64,000 nt of DNA from Thermohalobaculum xanthum (lineage in GTDB: Bacteria; Pseudomonadota; Alphaproteobacteria; Rhodobacterales; Rhodobacteraceae): the NCBI RefSeq assembly GCF_016623495.1, contig NZ_JAEHHL010000001.1, forward strand, positions 930,001-994,000, read 5' to 3'. The first letter of the stretch is position 1. Every line of letters starts with the position of its first letter. Positions 1-8,161 of this stretch are shown in pieces. Under the pieces are notes generated by a model. That model saw only the letters and a list, made by a program, of their open reading frames with translations. It ran no database searches and was not told where the DNA came from. The position numbers were made by a program, and so were the translations under genes.

Positions 1-927
1 GGGCGCCTCGACGGCCGCGCCCTCGGCGGTATCGGCAGGTGGCTCGGTTTGCCTCACGGCCGCGCCGAAACCGGGATGCCCTCGCTCCTCGACGGGCGTG
101 ACGGTCGCGAAGACGGCAAGCGGCCGGTCGTCTGCGCCTCCCGCAGCCCTCGGCGAGCGCGGCAGGTCGAGATGCTTGGCGAAAACGCCCGAAGTCGCAG
201 GATCAATCGCCGAGATCGGGCCGTCACGCCGCCCCATCGCGGGGGCAGGCAACTCGGCTGGCGTGGCAAGCGCGAGCGCACCACCACCCGAATAGGCGCT
301 GGCGTCGGGGCGGGCCGACAGGGTCACCGCTTCCTGTGCGATCGCCGGGGCCGAGATCACCGGCGCATCGGCCACCACTGCCGGGGCTTCCGGCAACGGG
401 GCGAAGCCGACCCGCTGGATATCCTGCACCAGCGCATAGCCGCCGTAGCCGATGCCGCCGACAAGGCCGATCAGCGCGACCACGGAAAAGACACCGCCCA
501 GTGAGATCGGAGCCCCGATCCGCCGCGCACGCGGCGCATAGGCAAATCTCGACTGTGTCAGGCCCGATGTGGGAATCCCGACGGCCGCACGCGCGCCCGC
601 GTCGGGCGAGCGCGTCGAGTTCGCCGCGGGATCGGGCACCATGCCGAACGTCGCGAGCGGCGAGCGGAAGCCCGACTCCTCGCAGAAGCGCTCGTAGCAG
701 TGCTCGGGATCCATCGACAGATAACGCGCATAGGACCGGACGTAGCCGGGCACCACGCTGCGATTGGGAAAGGCCTCGATGTCGGCGTTCTCGATCGCCG
801 ACAACATGTCCGCTTTTATGCAGAGGTCTCGCTCGGCATCTCCGAGCGACTTGCCAAGACAAGCGCGCTCGCCGCGCATCTCGTCGCCAAGCGTGAGCTT
901 GTAATCATCAAAGCCCCGAAGTGCCAC
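1..927 (-). CDS. rodZ: RodZ-like cell-shape protein (partial, C-terminus beyond left edge)
   Basis: The 309 visible residues have the RodZ layout: an N-terminal Cro/XRE-type helix-turn-helix (about residues 12-85, including GDEMRGERA and PGYVRSYARYL), a linker, one membrane span near residues 140-165 (SLGGVFSVVALIGLVGGIGYGG) and a Pro/Ala-rich periplasmic region running off the window. RodZ links MreB filaments to the elongation machinery at the inner membrane. The GTG start at 927 is chosen because AGGAGA lies about 8 bases upstream and the HTH begins directly after it. The usual C-terminal DUF4115 domain is not visible, so the family call rests on the HTH-TM half. Confidence 0.8.
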   Translation of the reverse strand, partial: MALRGFDDYKLTLGDEMRGERACLGKSLGDAERDLCIKADMLSAIENADIEAFPNRSVVPGYVRSYARYLSMDPEHCYERFCEESGFRSPLATFGMVPDPAANSTRSPDAGARAAVGIPTSGLTQSRFAYAPRARRIGAPISLGGVFSVVALIGLVGGIGYGGYALVQDIQRVGFAPLPEAPAVVADAPVISAPAIAQEAVTLSARPDASAYSGGGALALATPAELPAPAMGRRDGPISAIDPATSGVFAKHLDLPRSPRAAGGADDRPLAVFATVTPVEERGHPGFGAAVRQTEPPADTAEGAAVEAP

Positions 928-1193
928 TCGGGCTTCTCCTGCTCAGGTCATCGCCGCGCCATCGTTCCGATGGTCATTCCGCCTCTTCCACAGTTTTACA
1001 AAAACGTCGGAAGAATTCAATCGGAACAACCCCTCGACACATCTTTTCTAACAAAGAAACGCTGTGCAGCAGGATCGTTCCGCAGAGATTCGCGAAATTC
1101 CATCCATGGCCCTCCGCATTGCATCCAAACAACAGAAACGCAAGGCTCGCTGTGGCGATCTACTGGCGCACTCTCGCGGCGACGCGACCGCGA

Positions 1194-1703
1194 TCAGTAA
1201 GCGAAGCGAATCTCCTCGGTCCAATAGCGCTCGAGCCGGCGCAGAAACTGGTTCACTCGGTCGAACCCGTCGGGGCGCAGCCAGTCGGCGAGCCCGAGAT
1301 CCGCGGCGTGGCGCCGGAGAAGATCGGCGACGATCCCGTGGATCTCCATACCCCTCGCGGTGAGCCTGATACGGACGGTCCGCCGGTCGAGATCGCTGCG
1401 CCGGTGCTCGATGAACCCGGCCTCCGCCAGCTTCTTCACGTTATAGGAAACGTTCGATCCTTGATAGTAGCCGCGACTGCGCAACTCGCCCGCCGTGAGG
1501 GTCCGCGCGCCGATGTTGAAAAGCAGGAGCGCCTGCACCGCCGTGAGCTCCAGTTGCTCCGAGCGTTCCAGCTCGTCCTTGATCACATCGAGGACCAGGC
1601 GGTGAAGGCGCTCGATCAGCGACAGCGTCTCGGCATACCCCGCGACGACATGTGGCCCTGCCGCGTCGTCACAGCTGAGCACAATGGCCATTTGGGGTCT
1701 CAT
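1194..1703 (-). CDS. ldtR: MarR-family winged-helix regulator, LdtR type
   Basis: A 169-residue MarR-fold regulator. The recognition region reads GSNVSYNVKKLAEAGFIEH followed by a charged wing (RSDLDRRTVRI). The YYQGSNVSYN stretch is characteristic of LdtR, which in alphaproteobacteria controls L,D-transpeptidase and osmotic-tolerance genes. The ATG at 1703 is preferred over an upstream in-frame start because GGGAGAG sits 6-8 bases before it. An L,D-transpeptidase gene lies about 5 kb away (6632-7447) and is a candidate target; that link is inference. The gene stands alone between rodZ and mmsB. Confidence 0.8.
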   Translation of the reverse strand: MRPQMAIVLSCDDAAGPHVVAGYAETLSLIERLHRLVLDVIKDELERSEQLELTAVQALLLFNIGARTLTAGELRSRGYYQGSNVSYNVKKLAEAGFIEHRRSDLDRRTVRIRLTARGMEIHGIVADLLRRHAADLGLADWLRPDGFDRVNQFLRRLERYWTEEIRFAY

Positions 1704-1816
1704 GCTTCTCTCCCGCGGCAGGTCTTCGCTGGCACGGGGGAGTGTCGTCAAGAATGGCAAACAGGGCGTTAAAGGAAGTGCGCGCGCCTCGCCTTTTTCG
1801 CCCTGGGTGGGACGCC

Positions 1817-2704
1817 TCAGTCCTTGCCGCTCAGAACCTCGATGATACCCGAGAAATCGCGGTCCGATTTTCCCTGCAGATCCATCAGCGAGTAGAGCTG
1901 GGTTGCGTGCGCCCCCAGCGGCACGTGCGCCCCGGCCGCCTGAGCGGCCTCCATCGCGATGCGGAGGTCCTTGAGCATGAGCGCGGCGGCGAAGCCCGGC
2001 TGGTAGTCGCGGTTGGCAGGCGAGGTCGGCACCGGCCCCGGCGTCGGGCAGTAGTCGTTGAGCGACCAGCAGCGCGCCGTCGCAGTCGAGGAGATGTCAT
2101 AGAGCTTCTGCGCGTCGAGCCCCAGCCGGGCGGCAAGGTTGAAGCCCTCGGAGACCGCGATCATCTGGATCGCAAGCATCATGTTGTTGCAGATCTTGGC
2201 GGCCGAGCCCGCGCCCGAGTCCCCCGCATGGAAGATGTTCTTGCCCATGCCCTCGAGCACGGGACGCGCCTTGGCGAAGGCCTCAACGGAACCGCCGACC
2301 ATGAAGGTGAGCGTGCCTGCGGTCGCGCCGCCCACGCCGCCCGACATGGGGCTGTCGACCATCATCTGCCCCGCAGCCTCCGCCGCCTTGGCCACCGCGC
2401 GAGCCGACTCGACATCGATCGTCGAGCAATCGATGAAGACCGTCCCCTTCGGCGCCGCGGCGAGGATTCCGCCGTCGCCCTCGTAGACGGCCCTGACATG
2501 CTTCGCCGCGGGCAGTGCTGTCACCACCGCGCTTGCGCCCGCCACCGCCTCAGCCGCCGAGCCCGCAACCTTGCCCCCTGCCTCGGCCAGCGCGGCGCGG
2601 TTCGCCTCGACCATGTCGAAGCCGGTCACCTCGTGCCCCTTGGCGACCAGGTTCTTCGCCATCGGCAAGCCCATGTTGCCAAGCCCGATGAAGCCGATCT
2701 TCAT
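1817..2704 (-). CDS. mmsB: 3-hydroxyisobutyrate dehydrogenase
   Basis: A 295-residue NAD-dependent beta-hydroxyacid dehydrogenase. It oxidises 3-hydroxyisobutyrate to methylmalonate semialdehyde in valine catabolism. The N-terminal Rossmann motif GFIGLGNMGLPMA, the substrate-binding DSPMSGGVGGA stretch and the catalytic-lysine segment GSAAKICNNM (near residue 170) are all present, and the length is standard. GGGAGGGGAC stands just upstream of the ATG at 2704. No other valine-degradation gene is visible next to it, so it appears monocistronic here. Related enzymes (tartronate semialdehyde or glyoxylate reductases) share the fold, but the C-terminal half matches MmsB best. Confidence 0.88.
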   Translation of the reverse strand: MKIGFIGLGNMGLPMAKNLVAKGHEVTGFDMVEANRAALAEAGGKVAGSAAEAVAGASAVVTALPAAKHVRAVYEGDGGILAAAPKGTVFIDCSTIDVESARAVAKAAEAAGQMMVDSPMSGGVGGATAGTLTFMVGGSVEAFAKARPVLEGMGKNIFHAGDSGAGSAAKICNNMMLAIQMIAVSEGFNLAARLGLDAQKLYDISSTATARCWSLNDYCPTPGPVPTSPANRDYQPGFAAALMLKDLRIAMEAAQAAGAHVPLGAHATQLYSLMDLQGKSDRDFSGIIEVLSGKD

Positions 2705-3020
2705 GTCCGTCCCCTCCCGTCTCGTGAATTCTCGCGGCCGCACCGCCTTGCGCCGGACTATCGGGCGGGCACCTGCGCGGGGCAAGGCGTAAGTCGCCGC
2801 AGCGGCGACGCATGAACGGCCGCGCCGCGGCGCCTTCCTCGTCCTCGCCCCTGCTTTGCTGAGTGCGTCGCTCAACTCGGGAGCAGCAATCCTGGCCGCC
2901 GGACCCGGGAAGTACGAGATGATCGGAATATCCCCGCAGGACAGCCGCCGAACCAGCAAGCAGCAACGGGAGGGCGCCGTCGTGTCTATGGCTTGACGCA
3001 GAGCGAGCCGAGACCCCGCC
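2705..3020. other. Intergenic stretch, no gene recognised
   Basis: About 316 bases between the mmsB start and the sdhE stop. The minus-strand mmsB frame stays open into this stretch, but the translated sequence has no family character and the mmsB Shine-Dalgarno and start are clear downstream. It presumably holds the mmsB promoter. I see no convincing hairpin, RNA or small gene. Confidence 0.5.
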
Positions 3021-3281
3021 TTAACCGATCTGGTGCCACGCCGCGATGCTGCGGAGCAGCCCCTCGTGTTCCGCTGCCGGGGCGGCCGCGCCGCTGACCC
3101 AGGCGTAGAGATCCTGGTCGTTCTCCTCGAGCAGCGCCTCGTAGGCTGCGAGTTCCCTCTCGTCGAGGCGCGCGAGCTCGCTGTCGGCGAAGGGGCCGAG
3201 GATCAGGTCCATCTCGCGCGTTCCGCGTCGCCAGCTGCGGATCTTGAGGCGCTTGAGGCGGGTCTCGCGGCTTTCGGTCAT
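3021..3281 (-). CDS. sdhE: FAD assembly factor SdhE
   Basis: A small (86-residue) soluble protein of the SdhE/Sdh5 family, which promotes covalent attachment of FAD to the succinate dehydrogenase flavoprotein. The hallmark RRGTREMDLILGPF contains the RGxxE flavinylation motif, followed by LDERELAAYEALLEENDQDLYAW, typical of the family. The ATG at 3281 is preceded by GGAGGAG and gives the usual length; an upstream in-frame ATG would add 18 atypical residues. It lies 38 bases downstream of the ROK kinase gene on the same strand, so the two may be co-transcribed. Confidence 0.88.
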   Translation of the reverse strand: MTESRETRLKRLKIRSWRRGTREMDLILGPFADSELARLDERELAAYEALLEENDQDLYAWVSGAAAPAAEHEGLLRSIAAWHQIG

Positions 3282-3319
3282 CGGCTCCTCCGGGGTTTCG
3301 CCCGGCTTATAGCGGGGTC

Positions 3320-4222
3320 TCATACCTCGGGCCACAGCCAGGCCGCGCCGATCACGCCCGCACTGTCGCCAAGTTGGTTACGAAGGATCGGTGTGTCGAA
3401 ACAGTCCGAGAAGACATGCGGCCGGGTCGCGCCACGCAAGTCGCGATAGAGATGCTCTAGATGCGAGAGCCCGCCACCAAGCACGATGCAGTCGGGATCG
3501 AGGATGTTGACGACCACCGCCAGCGTGCGGCCCAGCCGATCGATATGGCGCGAAAGCGTTGCCAGCGCCGCCGCGTCGCCTTGCGTCGCGCGCGCCGCGA
3601 TCTCGGCCGCTCGCGCGCGCTCGCCCGTCACCTTGGCGTGGTCTCGCTCGAGCCCGGTGCCCGAGATCCAGGTCTCGGCACAGCCCCGGCGGCCGCAGAA
3701 GCACTCCGGGCCGGGGCGCTCGTCGTCATTCGGATCCGGCAGCGGAATATGGCCCCATTCGCCGGCGATGCGGTTGGGGCCGACATGAACCCCGTCATGC
3801 ACGACGATGCCGGCGCCGGCGCCGGTCCCCAGGATCAGCCCCAGCACCACGCCATATCCCTGCCCCGCGCCGGCGCGCGCCTCGGCCAGCGCGAAGCAGT
3901 TCGCGTCGTTCTCGATCCGGACGGGGCGGCCAAGCGCTTGGGCAATGTCGCGATCGAAGGGTTGGCCAATCAGGACCGTCGTGCTCGCGTTGCGCACGAG
4001 CCCCGTGACCGGCGAGAACGAGCCCGGGATGCCAAGCCCTATCCCCGCCGCACGCCCGCCTGCCGCGTCCTCGACCCGGCCAACCAGCGACACGATGTCC
4101 GCTACGATCTTGTTGTAATCTTCGCGCCGCGTCGGCACCCGCTCGCGCGCCAGGATCTCGCCACCGGGGCCGAGCGCAACCGCCTCGGTCTTGGTGCCGC
4201 CCAGATCGACGCCGATGCGCAT
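3320..4222 (-). CDS. ROK-family sugar kinase (N-acetylglucosamine kinase or fructokinase type)
   Basis: A 300-residue ROK kinase. The N-terminal phosphate motif GVDLGGTKTE, the sugar-binding IENDANCFALAEA segment, the adenosine loop GLILGTGAGAGI and the zinc site GEWGH...CFCGRRGCAE (CxCGxxGCxE) are all present. ROK kinases of this arrangement phosphorylate N-acetylglucosamine, N-acetylmannosamine or fructose. The substrate cannot be fixed from sequence alone; the extended acidic insert between GEWGH and the cysteines resembles NagK/Mak proteins. It sits between an XRE regulator upstream (73-bp gap) and sdhE downstream (38-bp gap), all on the minus strand. Confidence 0.85.
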   Translation of the reverse strand: MRIGVDLGGTKTEAVALGPGGEILARERVPTRREDYNKIVADIVSLVGRVEDAAGGRAAGIGLGIPGSFSPVTGLVRNASTTVLIGQPFDRDIAQALGRPVRIENDANCFALAEARAGAGQGYGVVLGLILGTGAGAGIVVHDGVHVGPNRIAGEWGHIPLPDPNDDERPGPECFCGRRGCAETWISGTGLERDHAKVTGERARAAEIAARATQGDAAALATLSRHIDRLGRTLAVVVNILDPDCIVLGGGLSHLEHLYRDLRGATRPHVFSDCFDTPILRNQLGDSAGVIGAAWLWPEV

Positions 4223-4295
4223 TGCTCTTGCCCCCCGCGATGACGATGCGCGAGCCTATGCATGCCCGCGCACCGCGCGCAACGGGGCCGGAGGG

Positions 4296-4676
4296 TCAGG
4301 CCGCGCCGGCCTGCGTCTTGAGGCGCTTCTCGACGCGCGCCATCCGCTCGAGCACGCGGGCCTGATCCAGGCGGATATCGCGCAGCTCGGCGAGCAGCTT
4401 GCCAACCTCGCTCGAGGTGTCCGCCGGCACCGAGTTCGGATTGGGGCCACCGGGGCCCTCGCCGGTCATGAGCCAGATCAGCGAGACATTGAGCAGCCCA
4501 GCCAGCATCTGAAGCCGGTTGGCACGCGGCTCGGAGCGGTCCGCCTCCCAGGCCTCCAACGTGTCGCGCCGCACACCCAGACGCCGGGCAAGCTGGGCTG
4601 GCGTCATGCCCTGCGCCTCGCGCGCAAGGGAGAGCCGGTCACCAAACGTTGCCGCGGTGTCAGTATAATCATCCAT
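4296..4676 (-). CDS. XRE-family DNA-binding regulator with C-terminal coiled segment
   Basis: A 126-residue protein with one helix-turn-helix of the XRE/Cro type at about residues 10-65 (FGDRLSLAREAQGMTPAQLA, RRDTLEAWEADRSEP), a Gly/Pro linker, and a C-terminal helix of charged heptads (KLLAELRDIRLDQARVLERM) that probably dimerises. CGGAGG lies 7 bases before the ATG. Its position ahead of the ROK kinase gene would fit a local regulator, but many Rhodobacterales carry this protein as a conserved orphan regulator; the target is unknown. Confidence 0.82.
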   Translation of the reverse strand: MDDYTDTAATFGDRLSLAREAQGMTPAQLARRLGVRRDTLEAWEADRSEPRANRLQMLAGLLNVSLIWLMTGEGPGGPNPNSVPADTSSEVGKLLAELRDIRLDQARVLERMARVEKRLKTQAGAA

Positions 4677-6239
<1,563 letters not shown>

Positions 6240-6245
6240 CGCGGC

Positions 6246-6278
6246 GCGCCCGGAGCCCTCTTGCACGGCTTCGGGCGC
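6246..6278 (+). terminator. Hairpin downstream of aspC
   Basis: Inverted repeat GCGCCCGGAGCC / GGCTTCGGGCGC (one G-U wobble, 12-bp stem, 9-base loop) beginning 7 bases after the aspC stop. No T-run follows, so it may act as a Rho-assisted or processing hairpin rather than a strict intrinsic terminator. Confidence 0.5.
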
Positions 6279-6307
6279 GATGCTAGATCGGCGGCATGCA
6301 TGCCCGG

Positions 6308-6381
6308 GCGGGTATGATGTAATGGTAGCCTGTCAGCTTCCCAAGCTGAACGCGCGGGTTCGATTCCCGCTACCCGCTCCA
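6308..6381 (+). tRNA. tRNA-Gly (anticodon CCC)
   Basis: A complete cloverleaf of 74 bases including an encoded CCA. The acceptor stem GCGGGTA pairs with TACCCGC, the anticodon stem TCAGC/GCTGA encloses the loop TTCCCAA (anticodon CCC), and the T-arm CGGGTTCGATTCCCG is canonical. It lies between the aspC hairpin and the L,D-transpeptidase gene, with no sign of an integrated element at its 3' end. Confidence 0.95.
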
Positions 6382-6631
6382 AGCGCCCCCAAACACTCCG
6401 TGATCACAACCGGTTAGCCGCGTCCGCGGGATCAACCGTTCGCGTGGTTGGCGATGTGTTTCCTGTGGCGCGATCGACCGCGCGCTTGCGCCTCGGCCGA
6501 TCGGCAAATTTCCGTGATCTGTGAGAACGGATACACGGTATAGCCACAAATCTGGTCTATAGTGAGATCGAGCAGCAAGACCACAGACGGGCTCAGCCCG
6601 CAGTTCTCATATTCGAACTTGGGCTTGGGTT

Positions 6632-7447
6632 ATGCTTGCTGCCAGATATTTCCGCACTCTTGGTCATTTCGGCCGTCCGAGAACCTCCGAATTCATACGC
6701 ATGGCGCTCCTTGCCGCGATCGGATCCGTCTGCTTGCTCGCGAGCGGATGCGCGACGACCGAACGCGCGGACGCCAGCAAGATCGCTCTGCACGACATCC
6801 CGGCGGTCAAGGAGCGACCTTCGGAATTTCAGCAACTCATGGATCGTCACGACATCCCCCTGCGCGTCCCGCAAAAAGGCAAGGCAATCGTCGTGAACAT
6901 TCCGTCCTACGAGCTAATCGCCCTCGAGGACGGCGAGCCGGTGTTGCGCAGCCGGGTGATCGTCGGACGCGACGTCGACGGCGACCGGACGCCGATGGTG
7001 GACACCCAGACATCCGTGGTGCGCTTCCGCCCCACCTGGCGTCCGACGCCCAGCATGGTCAGGAGCGGCAAGTACAAGGACCGGCGCTGGCCGCCGGGGC
7101 CACGGAACCCGCTCGGGCTGCTCGCGATCCGGCTCGAGCCGGGCATGCTGATCTACCTCCACGGCACCAATCAGCCCAAGCTCTTCGACCGCGAGGAGCG
7201 GGCGCTCTCAGGAGGTTGCATCCGTGTCGAGCGCTGGGACGCGATCGCCGCATGGGTGCTCGACCTCGATACCGACGAGGTCCGTCGCGCGGCCAATGGC
7301 AGCCGCACTTTCGACATGGACACCCAAGGCGTGCCGGTCCTGTTCCGCTATTTCACCGCATTCCCCGACGCCGAGGGCGTGCTGCGGACCCACATGGATG
7401 TCTACCGCCGGGGAACGGCCTCGGCAAAACTGGCGCGCGGGTCATAG
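6632..7447 (+). CDS. L,D-transpeptidase (YkuD domain) lipoprotein
   Basis: A lipoprotein-type L,D-transpeptidase, an enzyme that makes 3-3 cross-links in peptidoglycan or attaches proteins to it, in the periplasm. A hydrophobic segment ends in the lipobox LLASGC, and the catalytic signature HGTNQPKLF...LSGGCIRV carries the active-site cysteine. The domain spans roughly residues 70-230. The start is uncertain: ATG at 6632 gives an arginine-containing n-region, ATG at 6701 gives a bare MALLAAIG signal without positive charge, and neither has a good Shine-Dalgarno. It is a candidate target of the LdtR-type regulator at 1194-1703. Confidence 0.85.
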   Translation: MLAARYFRTLGHFGRPRTSEFIRMALLAAIGSVCLLASGCATTERADASKIALHDIPAVKERPSEFQQLMDRHDIPLRVPQKGKAIVVNIPSYELIALEDGEPVLRSRVIVGRDVDGDRTPMVDTQTSVVRFRPTWRPTPSMVRSGKYKDRRWPPGPRNPLGLLAIRLEPGMLIYLHGTNQPKLFDREERALSGGCIRVERWDAIAAWVLDLDTDEVRRAANGSRTFDMDTQGVPVLFRYFTAFPDAEGVLRTHMDVYRRGTASAKLARGS

Positions 7448-7523
7448 GCCCGCCGCGTTTCACACCGAGATGCACGGCCCGCACGGCCACGGCCTTAAGG
7501 GCGGAGACGATCCCGCTTCTGTA

Positions 7524-7886
7524 TCATTTTCGGACATAACTTCCGCTGGGTTGGCGAAAGTAGGTGCCCTTGGGCGCCTGCTCGACAATCTTGGTGGCGA
7601 ACAGCTTGCCGACTTCGGCCACCGGAACATTGGTCTCCTTGGCGCGCTTCTCGTAGAGCGCACGGCGCTGCGCGTTCACTTCGTTGACCAGCGCACGCGC
7701 ATCGCCTGGCGCGCCGGGGTCACGCACCTCGACGTAGCCGTCGAAGCGCTCGGCCACGGCGCCGTTCGCGCGGTAGCTGTCGAGCTTGGACTGCGCCCAT
7801 GCATCCGGCGTTTCCGAGGCGAGCATGATCAGAGCGACGGTCAGCACGGCGGCGACGCGCCGGAAGCAGCGGATAAGATGCGCCAT
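7524..7886 (-). CDS. ydbL: YdbL family protein (DUF1318)
   Basis: A 120-residue exported protein: signal peptide to about residue 31 (AWAQ), then a short domain with NEVNAQRRALYEKRA and the conserved PVAEVGKLFATKIVEQAPKGTYF stretch of DUF1318. In E. coli, ydbH-ynbE-ydbL form one operon that supports phospholipid movement to the outer membrane; YdbL is proposed to assist the YdbH-YnbE pair. Here it is the last gene, starting one base after the ynbE stop, with GGAGA upstream of the ATG. Confidence 0.86.
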   Translation of the reverse strand: MAHLIRCFRRVAAVLTVALIMLASETPDAWAQSKLDSYRANGAVAERFDGYVEVRDPGAPGDARALVNEVNAQRRALYEKRAKETNVPVAEVGKLFATKIVEQAPKGTYFRQPSGSYVRK

Positions 7887-7887
7887 C

Positions 7888-8079
7888 TCAGAAGATCTCC
7901 GGCGAATTCTTGATGTCCTGCGAGGCCTGTTCTTCCAGCTTCACGCGGACCTCGGCATCGACCTTGACGTTGAGGTTGATGGTGATCGGCTCCTTCGGCG
8001 CCTCGACCTTCACGGTCGGCTCGCAGGCGGCAACCGAGAGCACCAAGCCCAGCAGCGCGATTGCGCGGCGTCCTGTCAT
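7888..8079 (-). CDS. ynbE: YnbE family outer-membrane lipoprotein
   Basis: A 63-residue lipoprotein. The lipobox VAAC occurs at about residue 19, followed by the family sequence EPTVKVEAPKEPITINLNVK. In E. coli YnbE is the outer-membrane partner that extends the YdbH bridge between the two membranes. GGGAG precedes the ATG at 8079, which is preferred over a far upstream in-frame ATG that would add 57 unlikely residues. It lies 82 bases downstream of ydbH and abuts ydbL, completing the expected three-gene operon. Confidence 0.86.
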   Translation of the reverse strand: MTGRRAIALLGLVLSVAACEPTVKVEAPKEPITINLNVKVDAEVRVKLEEQASQDIKNSPEIF

Positions 8080-8161
8080 CGGTTGCACTCCCTCGCGTGA
8101 TGCCAATCGGCAAGCCTCTCCGACTATACCCGCGGCCCGGCGCCGGTCGAGACGATTTCGC

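Noticed and set aside
6308-6381. tRNA-Gly as an integration site
   Set aside because: No integrase gene and no duplicated tRNA 3' end were found nearby; the flanking genes are ordinary chromosomal genes.
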